From Pseudomicrostroma phylloplanum (taxonomy: Eukaryota > Basidiomycota > Exobasidiomycetes > Microstromatales): 64,000 nucleotides of DNA. The stretch lies in the NCBI GenBank assembly GCA_039545275.1, contig BCHS01000020.1:186001-250000 (forward strand). The letters are read 5' to 3'. The position numbers and the translations under genes are program-made. Below are positions 1 through 11,093 of this stretch, in pieces (positions within the stretch are counted from its first letter, which is position 1; each line of letters begins with the position of its first letter). A model generated the notes under the pieces. The model was not told where the DNA came from and searched no databases. It saw nothing but the letters and a program-made list of their open reading frames with translations.

Positions 1-465
1 TTCTTGCGCTGCTAGTTGGGACCTCGGCCTAGTCCCACGCTAGGGCCGAGCTACGCATCATTTCCGGTCCTCGATGCTTAAGTGTGTGTGCGCATTCACG
101 AGGGGAGAGAAGAAGGATGAGGCGTTGGGGCATCGCTTGCTCGCTACGCTTCCCACGATAAGCGATCTTCGGGTCCCATCTCTCGAGGCCGAGGCAACAA
201 TTGCAAATCGGAGGGGACAGACCCCGCCACGCGACCCCAGTCTCAGCTGACAGTCCCCACTCTACTTTCCCTCACTGACCCTACCCGAGATTGTGAGAAG
301 GGTTCAGGGAAGGACCACATCCCGCTCGCGATAGACACAAGTCCAACGGGCACACTAAACAATCCACACAGAAGCGAGTCGTGATTGTGAGCCGCGAAGA
401 TGACAGTGGGGATGTACAATGTATATGGCCTCCGTGTTTGCTCTATGCTGCCCCTATGCCTCCCC
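1..465. other. Intergenic, downstream of bS21m
   Basis: Apart from the hairpin at 23-50, I see no gene. The open frames here are short and resemble nothing known. The part next to 466 should hold the 3' UTR of the minus-strand bS21m gene. Confidence 0.5.
23..50. repeat. Imperfect inverted repeat (hairpin)
   Basis: The left arm at 23-32 pairs with the right arm at 40-50 (10 base pairs, one bulged base), around a 7-nt loop. It lies downstream of the bS21m gene on the opposite strand. It could be an RNA hairpin or chance; nothing else around it suggests a mobile-element end. Confidence 0.4.
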
Positions 466-1276
466 TCATCCTCCGCGATTCTTGATCTCCAGGACCTAGA
501 GGTGTGCAAAGAAAAGGTGCGTGCGTGATCAGTCCTAATCCATGCCTTTTGCCTCAGTCGAGCTGCATTGCCTCCCGGTGTGCGCAGCATCCGAGCTCCC
601 CGTGCGTACTCACCAGCTTGACCTTCTCCCTGATCATCTCAGCGAACCTCCTCCTATGCCTCTCACTCTTCTTCCTGACCCTCATCTGATTCGGCTTCTC
701 ATACCTCTCCGTCAGCTTTAGCTCCCTTCGCACCGCATTCCTGTTCAAGGTGGCCATGAGGATCTTGTACCCAACCGCCACATTCCTTCCCGCTTGATCA
801 ATCTGCACCGTACGACCCGTGTGCGGCTTGGCGGGAGGTGTGCCTAGCAGGGGACGATTGGCCCACTCGGCTTCGAGCTCCTCCTCTCTTGACAGGCTGC
901 GAGCATTCATGGCCGATGGAGAAGAAGAGGAAGGTAGACTGGAAGAGGCGGCGACGTCGGCTGTGAAGACGTCTCCGAATTCCTTCCACTCTTGACGATC
1001 GATGCTAGGAGAAGGTGCGGCGGTGGAGCTGTAGGCAGCCTGAGGTGATGACCTCTCTGAGGCCGAAAGGGGTGACTGCGAGCTCGAAGGAGCGCTACTT
1101 TGACCAGACTGCTGGTCTTGTCGCCGGGGTCCTGCGGAGGAGAAGTGCTTAGGGAGGCTGAGCTGGGAGGGAGGTGCAGTCAGGCGGCTGGTAGAAGCCA
1201 AGCGCCATGCCGAGCCAGAAGCCAGAGCTTGGTACTGAGTTGCAGCTCTCAGCAAGCTCTGTGTACCTCGCATCAT
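466..1276 (-). CDS. MRP21: Mitochondrial small ribosomal subunit protein bS21m (MRP21)
   Basis: Two exons on the minus strand, 1276-614 and 495-466, give 230 residues. The intron (613-496) starts GTGAGT and ends CTCTAG. The last exon is only 30 nt and adds nine residues and a stop. The N-terminal ~160 residues are Ser/Pro/Ala-rich and begin with a basic, acid-free stretch typical of a mitochondrial presequence. From about residue 160 there is the bS21 signature: an LNRN...VRREL element, then ERYEKP and a run of basic residues (RKKSERHRRRF). bS21 proteins sit on the small-subunit platform near the 16S-like rRNA 3' end, so the product should act in the mitochondrial matrix ribosome. Without splicing the frame would run into an unrelated tail, so the mini-exon is preferred. 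The family call is firm; the mini-exon is a prediction. Confidence 0.85.
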
Positions 1277-2514
1277 CGTGAATGGATAGCTGAGATGTTC
1301 CGGACGGTGGTACGATGATCAATGGCGAGCGATAGCTTCAAAAGTGAGATGCAAGGGCAGTTGCGCGCGAAGATCTCTGACGGAAAGCCACGCCCGCCAA
1401 AGTGTGCACCGTGGCCTCCCTTCCGCTCCCGGCCACTGCCAGTACGCTGGGAGCTCAGATCAGTGCACTTTGCTTGAGGTGAACGACAGATCGAGTGAAA
1501 TGCCTCGAGTCAAAGCCTTCACAGCAGTCTCTTTGATCGCTGCCTTACGATGCTTTGCGCAGCTGCGTCCCACGAATGGCGCGCCGCGGTGCCCTGCCCC
1601 CTGTCCGGCTAGCCCCTCGAAGCATGGGTGTGCGTGTGGCATCTCCGTCTGTCCGTCTGTCACGTCGTAGGCGAAGGGACCTCTTCGCCCTCTGACATAC
1701 TCAGTGACCTATCAATGCTCCCTCGCCGAGGTTCCGCGGCTTCCCTCCTTGATTGTTTGGCGACGCAGTGCTTGGCGCTACCCTCTCTCGGCGTGGCTGG
1801 CCGACGTGTCTCTCAGGCCAAATCTGGCAGTCGATCTCTCGGGCGGGGTGCAGAAGGATGCAGCCCCGCCTGTGCGCCCCTTCCGCCGGGACATCAACCC
1901 CCTCTTCCTTCGAACGCGGCCCCTTGAATGGGGGGCTCTTCCCCCCTGTGGGCTCCGAGAAAGCCCCTGGGTATTCCAGTGACTTGGGTGCACCCCTCTT
2001 TCAGTGCTTTCCGACCGGTCTCGGTCTTCTATTTCCATCCCTCGGTATGGCTAGGAACCGACGCTATCCTCCTCGCTCCCTCCTGCTCCCAGCGTGACCT
2101 ATACCCCGTCCTTCGAACGCGCCGCGTCGAGTCTACTATACCCGCCTCGCTCGTCTCTCGCGCTCTTTGCTCTTCAGCGTCACTTCCTCTCGCTTCTCTG
2201 ACCAAGTCACGAGCAGCCTACGCCCCTCACTGAACTCCCTTGATCCCGAGGTCTGCCCTATCCTCCCGATATCGCTCTCATCCGTCATCAATTGCCGCCG
2301 GAAGCCTTATCCGAAGAAGGAAAAGGAGCTTTCCTTTCAGCCGCGTCTCCCGCTCCGGACTATCCAGAGCGGTTACTCGGAGGCTGCTTCTCATCGCGAA
2401 CAGCACTCCTGACGGCTTTCACATCTGAGTACAGCTGCTCCAGCATTGCTGGCTACCTCACCCACGCCTTGCCTTCAGCTCAAGTCCCTGCCAAAGAGAA
2501 GCTATTAGACGAAG
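1277..2514. other. Divergent intergenic region
   Basis: This separates the start of bS21m (minus) from the start of the secreted membrane protein (plus). Several frames of 60-110 codons stay open, but their translations are Ser/Pro/Arg-rich without motifs, as expected from GC-rich DNA. Pyrimidine-rich stretches near 2050-2400 fit a fungal promoter or 5' UTR. No gene is supported. Confidence 0.5.
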
Positions 2515-4646
2515 ATGACAGGTCGGAATGCTGTACGTTCGAGGAGAGGGCTTTTGGCAGCGGCTGTGACGTTACTCGCAATGGCGAGCCTAGTCAGCGC
2601 TCAGCTGGACGTCGCTATATCGGACAATGTTGAGACCTGTGAGTCAGCAGTCTATGCTTCGGTACGATCAGCCTACACGAACTGAAAACGCCCTCTCTTG
2701 TTCCTTCAGGCTCAACCATGACAATCACCTGGGATGTGAGCAGTGGTAGTGCCCCCTGGACGCTGCTCATCGCTCCAGTCAACTGGCTTCCGATAACGGT
2801 TACCATTCCCGCGTCCCACATGTCTTCATCAGCCCTGACTTGGTCCTACGACTGGTCTGTGCCAGACTATTTCGACACGCCCGAAGTTGTTGCAGCCGTC
2901 TCGGACTCCTCGGGCAAACACTCCGGCGTCTCGGCAATCACAACCATCTCTTCGGGCAGTGGCAGCTGTGACGCGCCCAGCGCGGATCTGGATTTTGTAT
3001 GGTACGGGCCTAAGGCTGCTCCTCGGAATTGTGGTAGCTGGAAGATAGAATGGGCCGAAGACAAGGGAAACAGCGGCATCGTGGACCCTGTCGAATTCTC
3101 AATCCTGCCAGAAGGAGGTACTCCAGTCACGTACCGCGCTGACAAGGGCGATACCTCGTGGAAGATGCCAGTCGACTGGATCAAGGGGACCAAGCTCATC
3201 ATTGCCGCCTTTGACGCGGGCAGTTCCGGTACAGGTGGAGTAGGCGATGTGTACACGGTGGGCAAGACTGCCGAGGAGTGTGATACTGGCAGTGGCTCTC
3301 CAACGGCTGGTCTCGTTGCTGCCTCGACGACGGCATCTGCCGCACGTACAACTTCGACGGCCTCTTCCCATCGGAGCAGCACCAACAGCACTGAGAGACA
3401 TCGTTCATCTGCATTGTCCCAACATCGCACTTCATCGGCTGCTGCGACATCTGCAAGTAGCGGGGCTACCAGCGGCACTGGCCTCTCCTCTGGATCGACA
3501 TCCGCCGACGCTGATGCAGCTAGCTTGAGCACCTCAACAAGCAGCTCGAGTGCCAAGATCGGCGCAGCTGCAGCCGCTAGTGCCATTTCCGCTGTGGTAC
3601 TCCTCGGTCTAGCTTTCTGGTGGTATAGAAGACGTCAAGCCAGGAGCGCAGCTGCGCACGGAACGGATGGCAAGGGCAGAGGTCAAGCCCCCTGGCCCGG
3701 TCTCGTCAATGTGGTGCCGTGGAGCAAGATGGAGGATGATGAGAAGGACCGCGGTGGCGCTCACCGGGACTATGTCGACGGCGAGGTGACCGTTGTCACG
3801 GTCGGCGATGACCCGACGGCCAAGTCGCCTCGTGCCTCTCTGGACCCTCCAGAGGCAAGCTACATGGTTACTCGAGGCCATTCCTCGCGACCCTCGAACG
3901 ACCCACACTTGCCGGCTGTCAATGCAACAGGCTCTTCGGCTTTGGGTAATGGCCACGTTTCGAAGCTTTCTCTCAGCTCACGTAACGCCTTCTCCGCTGC
4001 GCAAGATAATGCCGTCCTCCCTACACATGGTCAGCAGCAGCAGCAGCAAGCGCCAGAGCAACACTTTGCGCAAAGTCCTGTCAAGCATACACAACATTCG
4101 CCCCTTCCGAAGCCAGCAAAGGACAAGGTGGTGCCAGATGCAATGCTCTTCCCACCGCCTCCCGTGAGAGCGGCCATGATGCAATCGCCCAAGATGGGCA
4201 GCTCTGCCTCACCAGGGGACTCGAAAGGCGGACCTGCCTACTCGCAGACGGTGCGACCAGGCGCGGGACCAGGAACGGCTGTGACTACTCCTCCTCGGAC
4301 AGGACAGAGGTACGGCGGCCACCAGCCCTCGAGCAGTACCTCGCGGGCGGCGCCTCTGCGCTTTGGTCCCAGTCCTCCACGCGCTGTCTGGGGCGGCCCA
4401 AGCCCTGCCCAGCGTGGCCTCGCCGGGGGTGCAGGTTACCAGCCCCAAGCTCCGCAGATCGGCAATCTAATCCATGGCACGTACCCGCACATGTCGCAGA
4501 TCCTCACGGAGGAGCAGATTGCCCAGCTGGGTGCAGAGGAGAGAACAGAGGGTATACCTGCATCTTCGGGCAGATCTGAAGGAGGAGGAAGAGGAGGAGC
4601 GACAATAGGTCATCTTCCCTCGAGTACTAGTCTTCCGTACCTGTAG
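2515..4646 (+). CDS. Secreted, single-pass mucin-like membrane protein with duplicated ectodomain
   Basis: Exons 2515-2638 and 2710-4646 encode 686 residues. The first exon supplies a start and a signal peptide (about residues 1-29, basic N-terminus, hydrophobic core, cleavage near VSA-Q) that the long open frame alone lacks; the spliced junction forms a Cys codon. Residues about 30-225 hold two similar segments, each beginning with Cys followed by a (T/K)I-(T/E)W strand and ending near a Cys, which looks like an internal duplication. A Ser/Thr-rich stalk follows, then one transmembrane helix at about 324-348 with a basic stop-transfer (WWYRRRQ), then a 330-residue disordered cytosolic tail with a short Gln run. 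The architecture recalls fungal wall sensors and single-pass mucin-like proteins, but I recognise no named family and propose no ligand. Confidence 0.75.
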
Positions 4647-5697
4647 GGAGGCTGATGACACTCGAGGTGTGGGGTACCGGAGATTCGCCGATTTATGTAT
4701 ACCGGGAGCTGGTCGAGTTGGGCAAGAATGCGACATTGTACAGTAGTAATATTGATACCCCTTTTCTTTCAGTTTGCCATCTCCCTCTCCCTCGCTATCT
4801 GCTTGTCTCTGTCCTGACGCTAATGATGCTTGCTTGTGCTTGTGCCTGTCCTGCTCACCTAGGAGGTAGCGAGGGGTATAGACGGCTTAGCCCCGCGTCG
4901 CCCCCTGGTGTGCGCATGACGGGCGTGGGCGCGTGAGTGGGCCTCCCCAAGAAATGAAGCCGGTCGGACCGGGTAGTGTCGTCGCGTGGCCCAGGCTGCC
5001 TGGGGGGGGGAGATGGGGGATTTTTGGCGGGGGGGCAATCAATGCGGTTGGCCCATCCGCTTCCTTTGAAGCAAGCAAGGACATCACTTGACCGGCAAAG
5101 CACAGACGACCAACAGAGGATCTCCCCACACTATCCTGGCTTACCCCCTCATCTGAACGTCGTACGTCGTTAGCACGCTCTTCGTTGCCCAGGCAATAGC
5201 TACAGCCATCTACTCTACTCATCGCATTGCAGACAACTCGCTCTCCTGCAGGCAACACGCAACTTTTCTCCCAGGCACACCATCAAGCCCTTTCCGTCGG
5301 CTGATTGATCCTTGCCCCATCGATTTCCTCTTATCCTTGGATCCTTCTCAACATCTTTACTCATCCCTCCAGGCTCGTTCCCTGAAAGGCATCTACCATC
5401 ATTTTCTCCTCTACACCTCACCTCCTCCGGTCCTCCACAAAGGGCTCACGCTCCCTCTCGTACCGCGCATCGGGGACTATCGGAACCAGCTCCTCGCATT
5501 CAAGCATACAGCCTACAGCTCACTTGAGACATTCGCAGACACCTTCTCCTCGTCCTCTGTTTGGGCAGAAGACTATTCGTCACCGCCCTTGGCTCCTGAC
5601 TGCTCGTCAACCTACTCATCTTCTGCGACAACCCGGCCGGTGGATCAGCACTTCCTCTCACTTATCCAGAACCCCTTACGAGTTCAAGACCTTCCCG
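4647..5697. other. Intergenic region with G-tracts; 5' leader of GPD1
   Basis: The first part is the 3' flank of the membrane protein. Around 5000-5036 there are G runs of seven to nine. From about 5180 the sequence is pyrimidine-rich and is probably the promoter and leader of the glycerol-3-phosphate dehydrogenase gene. The frame leading into that gene stays open from 5386 but holds no ATG before 5698. Confidence 0.5.
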
Positions 5698-7085
5698 ATG
5701 GCATCCTCTTCTTCCTCCTCCTCCTCCTCGCAAGGGAGCTCCTCCTCCCCAGAGAAGCCTCTTCGCTTAGCCATCATCGGCTCAGGCAACTGGGGCAGCG
5801 CCATTGCCCGCATCGCCGGCAACAACCTCCGGCAATACCCAGACCTCTTCGTGGAAGAAGTGCGCATGTACGTGCATCAAGAAGTCATCGACGGCGAGAA
5901 GCTCACAGATATTATCAATACCCGCCATGAGAATGTCAAGTACCTCCCCGGGATCAAGCTGCCGGAGAATGTCAAGGCGGTGGAATCGGCAGAGGAGGCG
6001 GCAAGAGGGGCGGATCTGCTCATCTTTGTCCTGCCGCACCAGTTCATCGAGAACGTCTGTAAGAACTTGAAGGGCAAGGTGGCCAAAGATGCTAGGGCAA
6101 TATCGATGATCAAGGGTGTGGAGGTGAAAAACGGCAACATTAGGATCTTTGCGGATGTGATCGAGGAAATTCTGGGGTGCAAATGCGCTGCGCTGAGTGG
6201 GGCCAACATCGCCAACGAGGGTGAGTGAGACAGACAGAGCGAGAGAGTCTGCGAGACGCAGTTGCTGCAGACGCTGACATCCAGCTGGCGCAAAACCTCC
6301 TCCTCCTTGCTCACAGTCGCTGAAGACAAGTTCTCAGAAACCACCATTGGCTACCGTCCGGGAGATCTAGCGACGGCAGAACGATTCCTCAAGGTCTTCG
6401 ATACGCCCACCTTCCGCGTGGGCTTGGTGGAAGACGTAGCCGGTGTGAGCCTGTGCGGAGCCTTGAAGAATGTAGTGGCCATTGCCGCTGGGTTCACAGA
6501 TGGGCTGGGTTGGGGAAGCAACGCCAAGGGTGAGTTGGGCTGCTGCGAAGGGCTCGTAGGCATGGAGAAGGGATGATCGGACTGGAGAGCTGACCGTATA
6601 CGATTCCTCGATTCACTGGGCTCACAGCGGCGGTGATGCGGATTGGGCTGATGGAAATGAAGCGCTTCGCAGAAGAGTTCTTCGAAGGCGTCAAGCCCGA
6701 GACCTTCACCGAGACCAGCGCAGGAATCGCCGACTTGATCACCACCTGTGAGTCCGCTTCGGCCCTTCACTGGTGGCCCGCCCATCACCCGTGCCCATCT
6801 GACCCACTTCATCCCTACCCCACCTCTACTCCCTTCGTCATTCACACAGGCTATGGCGGCCGCAACCGCAAATGCGCCGAGGCGTTCGTCACCACCGGCA
6901 AGCCCTTTGACGTACTCGAACGGGAGCTCCTCAATGGCCAAAAGCTGCAGGGGACCGAGACGGCTAAAGAAGTGTACGAGTTCCTCAAGGCGAGGGGCAA
7001 GCAGGACGAGTATCCCCTCTTCAGGAGCGTGTACTCGATTGCTTACCAGGGTGGAGAAGTGGTGAATTTGACGAGTCGACTATGA
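5698..7085 (+). CDS. GPD1: Glycerol-3-phosphate dehydrogenase (NAD+), with C-terminal PTS1-like tripeptide
   Basis: Exons 5698-6220, 6317-6529, 6628-6747 and 6850-7085 encode 363 residues; all three introns start GTGAGT. The enzyme interconverts dihydroxyacetone phosphate and glycerol 3-phosphate with NADH, feeding glycerol and glycerolipid synthesis and redox balance. After a poly-Ser N-terminus comes the Rossmann motif GSGNWG (about 28-33), then [15 protein letters not shown], a catalytic-region stretch with [11 protein letters not shown], and the substrate-binding [11 protein letters not shown]. The open frame continues upstream of 5698, but the first usable ATG is 5698. The protein ends in Ser-Arg-Leu, which fits the peroxisomal PTS1 consensus, so a peroxisomal pool is plausible (inference). 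Family assignment is certain; localisation is not. Confidence 0.95.
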
Positions 7086-9040
7086 GTTGCAGAGTTCTGC
7101 AGAGGGTGAGCAGGGGGCAGAAGGCTTGTCTGTCTGGGGCTAGGCTGCGAGATGGGCGGAGTCTTTTGCGTCTCCATCCGCGTTTCGCGTTATCGATACC
7201 GCTACCTTACGTGTCACTGTCCACTTTCCGCTGTCCCCAAATTCACAAAGCACTGCATGTACCGAGTTGCCTCTAGCTTGTGCTATGTGCGCCGCTGTGA
7301 GCGCCTTTCCTGCCGAATCGAAGGCGAGCTTAATCGAACAATAGAATAGAACATAGAATGTCTTGCGATACTTCACCTGAGATTGGCCTCGACCTCGTCT
7401 CGGACTTCGCAGCTGCTGCCGTGAGTGCAAGCTTTTCAGGGGAGGGACGGCGGTGGGCATAAGGCGGACGCAGGGAGGCAACCAGCATGAACCACCTCTA
7501 CCCCCCTGCTGGTGGCTGTGCAGCGGTTTCACTTTCGATCTTTTCGAGAGCTACTTCTACGATCCCCCGTTCACTCGCTTCGAAAGTTACTCCTACGAAC
7601 CCCCGTTCGCTCGCCCGCCGTGTCTGATGCGTTGCCCTGGCAAGCTAGCACCCTCACCCTCCCCCCTCCCTCCCCTCTCCTTCTGTGCGCTACCCACGAC
7701 TTACAGTTCCGCCCTTGCTCGCCCTTCGTATTAGAGTTTCACTGTAATGCAAATAGGCTCGCACACAAAGAGACCGAGGTAAGGAGGCGCTGCTTCGTTG
7801 GAAGCGAGGCTGACTCCCTCTAGCGGCCGCACAGGCACAAGCACAAGGACCCGCAGCTGAAGTCAGCACACTCAGGACGGGCCCTTGATCTTTGAGAGGC
7901 TGTGTAGTGCCCGCTCCCTCGCAGCGGGAAGGAGGGGGCGTCAGCAGTGGGCGGGACAATCCTGCAAAAAGGCAGGCAATCGTAGCAGAAAGGCTTGCTC
8001 TCCTTTCCAGTCTCGATTGACGGCCTTTTGAACCTACTTTTCTTGGAGGGTTGGGCCCTGGAGGCACGAGCACAGAGCACAGAGCAGATCAGGGGAGATG
8101 CACGTCTGCCTCGGAGAAGGGTCCGCGTCATGCGGGGAGGTTGGCGTCAAACTGTCAAGATACGCGAGAAGCAAGGAGGTCCCCAGAGGGTCAGTCGAAT
8201 GACGAAGGCAAGGCCCGAGTCACCAGCTAGAAATCAAGGTCAATTGATGGATGGTGAGGAGGGGGGCCCTTTTCGCAGTAAGTTTCGGCTCTACCTCCCT
8301 TTCCATCTCCATCATCTCTACAGGTCCCCGGCTCTATTCATTGAATGTCAGCTTGTTTGCAAGCAGATTGCGCTTCCCACGCCCGGACCGGACCAATCGG
8401 AGTGCAGATCTTTCCTCGGCTGCCCGCCCTGAGGCAGACGGCGAGGTCTGCAGGTGGGCGGGCGGGAAAAGTAAGTTTGAAGGTCGCCCCCGGCCTGGAT
8501 TAGGTCTTGCTCATGACCTTCCCATCTCTACGACTCTCTAAGCAAGAGGCAAAAGAGAGAGAGGAGGCAAATCAACAGGCCAAGGAGGGCAGTCCCGACG
8601 ATTGATCACAGTAAAGCTGCAGCGAGGAGACGCCCTCGACGCAGTTTCCCGTGCGAGCGATGCAAATGCCGTCGTGCGTGCGAATCAGACGGTGATGGTT
8701 GGTGCCTACGTCCGCCTGACGCGTCCTTCGCATCGCTGGACCTCGTGTCTTCCCCCTGCCTCTCCCTTGGCTGGCAAGCATAAGTAGCCCCCACGCCTCT
8801 CTTCTCTGCCTCGTCCTGCCGCCCTAGCCCTTCCAGCTTCTTCCGACTTACACCGTTAACCCTCCTATCCTATAGTACGGCCCCTCACCGACCGCAGGTA
8901 GCGCAAGTGAGACACGCAAGTCGCTCGCTTCACACCCCTCATCCTCCATCTGCCATCTCCTAGCACATCCTCTGAGGCTACTCCTCCGATACCGGCTCTA
9001 GTCACCTCAAACTTCGAGTCACACTCAGCACAAAGACAAG
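7086..9040. other. Long intergenic region
   Basis: Nearly 2 kb without a supportable gene. It contains a two-copy tandem repeat (7543-7614) and several open frames of 60-145 codons with no recognisable motif and no intron-linked continuation. The last 250 bases before 9041 are pyrimidine-rich and read like the promoter and leader of the seven-helix protein. A small or non-coding gene could be missed here. Confidence 0.45.
7543..7614 (+). repeat. Two-copy 36-bp tandem repeat
   Basis: Units 7543-7578 and 7579-7614 differ at five of 36 positions. In one plus-strand frame both encode the 12-residue pattern FESYxYxPPFxR. Two of the five differences are silent in that frame and one is Asp/Glu. The frame has no ATG start nearby, so coding is unproven. 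Confidence 0.6.
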
Positions 9041-10602
9041 ATGGTTGTGAATCTTAGTTACAATCAGTCGATTGCCACTTTGCAGGCCATGGTGGCGCTC
9101 TGGTGGATGGCCAGTGAGTAGCCTGACGTTGGGCCGCAAGACAGAGGCGCCTGTCGGCTGTTGGCTCATCTCATCCCTGCTTTTGCTCGCTTCCCCATCT
9201 CTTTCTTCTGCAGTCGCAATCACCTTGTATGAGCAATTTGCCCTCTTGTCCTTTGACTGGTCCATCATCACCGGCAAGAGGCGCAGGCGAGCTATACACA
9301 TCGCCTACTTCGGCTCCAAGATTGCATGGTGGTGTTATATGGTCCTGATTATGATCAGGTACTACACTGTCAACGAAGTCGACTGCTCAGCCAACATGCT
9401 CGCTGTCCAGGTACTGATGGGCATGGTCAACACATGTGCCTCGATTGTGAGTAGCTATCATAGGCAGCGGGACACGCGTTGCTGCCTCTTGACACTCCTA
9501 CTGACCCCACCGTCCACTCCTACCGTATCTGCAGCTTCTGGCATGTCGAGCAGTCTGCGTTTACCGCGGCAAGACACGTACCTACATTACTTACGGCCTC
9601 GTCGTCCTCACTCTGGCACTCATTGCTGCTTGGGCCGCCGGTACCCAAGACGTGGTCATGGTGTGGTCAGAGCTACCCCTCTTCCCGTGGGCCTCGGGCA
9701 GTTGCGAGATGGCAGCGGTCAAGACTCAGTACTTTGTCAAGTACCTCATCACCATCCTCTACGATCTTACGGTGCTCCTCCTCACCGTCGGCGGCGTTGT
9801 CCAGATGACACGCGGTGGCTCCAGTCGTATCGGCACCGTCCTGATTGAGCAAGGTGCCTTCTACTTCCTCGCCGTCTTCGTCGTCAACCTACCTATCTTG
9901 GTCTTGACTGCTGCTCAGACCGGTCCGCTTCTCTCCATCTTCTTTGCGGTACCTTCGGCAGCTGTCTCGCTCGTCATCAGCACCCGCATGTACGTTGAAC
10001 TCGCCAACGAGGCTGCACACAAGCCCGGAGGCATCAGCAACGAGCAACTGTCCAGCCAGGGATCCGTATCGGAGAAGGTCATCAACTTCTTCACCCGAAA
10101 GAGGTCCAGCGTCGTTCGACGAGGCTCGGCGGCAGACACCAGCCACCTTTGCTCGCAGGATACTGCCAACAACACTCACAGAGGATCGACCGGCCAGCTG
10201 CCCTACATCATCAACAATGACAGCGGCTCCATCGACCTGGAGAAGCAAAGGATCGGGGTGCCTGCAGTTTTGCCTTCTTCTCGTCGATCCGCAACTCAGC
10301 CATTCAGCACCCTGCCCATTACGGAGCCCAAGCAGGGCGCTACGTCACCCTCCAAGTCTCGCTACCTGGGTCGTTCTCACCCCCAGACCACATCGCTCGG
10401 CTCCCTCGACGGGGTGCAAGTGACGCAGACGCAGACGATCGTCGAGGAGCCCATGCCAGAGTACCTCGTCCACACGGGCTTCCTCAACGAGCACGAGCTC
10501 AACACCATCCAGCCAGACGGTGAAGAGGCCAGGAGGACCCGAGACCCGGTGGCAGCGCAGTACCCCCACCTTCTCAACAGCAGCAAGAACACCAGGCAAT
10601 GA
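9041..10602 (+). CDS. Seven-transmembrane protein, DUF6533-like
   Basis: Exons 9041-9113, 9214-9446 and 9535-10602 encode 457 residues; donors are GTGAGT, and the first junction makes an Ile codon while the second falls between codons. Seven hydrophobic segments fall at roughly residues 18-40, 58-78, 86-112, 121-142, 163-187, 201-226 and 230-256. A cytosolic tail of about 200 residues follows, rich in Ser, Thr and Arg. The first loop has a YEQFALLSFDW...K(R)n pattern close to the start of basidiomycete DUF6533 proteins, a large expanded family of seven-helix proteins of unknown function. It may be a receptor-like protein, but no ligand or G-protein contact motif is visible. The gene model is secure; the family link is by pattern only. 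Confidence 0.75.
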
Positions 10603-11093
10603 GTAGGAGTCCAAGTTCGAACTGAAGCGAAGCAATCGTAGAATCAAAGTCATAGTAGTACCGTTGTCGTTGTCGTTGTCCATGCAGTAGATCACCACAT
10701 CTAGACGGGCTAGTGGGGTTTTTGGGAGCGAGGTGGTGTTTTCTTTCGTCTGCTTTGGCTCGAGTACACAATCGCAGCGACCTTTGTCACCATTGAAGCC
10801 TGCATGAAGGTTGAGCTTGTCGCCGGTGACCTCTTGCATGACTCCCTGCGGTGTGAGGGACGAAGGGTGAGGCTGGCGAGGAGTGAGTGGCACGCCAGAC
10901 TTTTCCGCCTTGGCCCGCCCGCCAATGCCGGTGTGCCGGGTTTCATGCGCCTGCCTCGGCTCGCCTGTCCGCTCCACACTTCCGAAGGTCATACTGAACC
11001 AGACAGAAGACCTTGCCGGTACATCTTCTTTTTCTTCCCCATCACACCATTGTAGACGCTGAGCAAAGAGAGCCTTGGCCGACATCATCGATC
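10603..11093. other. Intergenic region
   Basis: Holds the 3' flank of the seven-helix protein gene, including a short repeated GTCGTT unit at about 10663-10680, then the promoter and leader of the isocitrate-lyase-family gene. No gene is seen. Confidence 0.5.

Noticed and set aside
5337..5930. Open frame of 197 codons overlapping GPD1
   Set aside because: It runs out of frame through conserved GPD1 coding sequence and into its leader; no motif.
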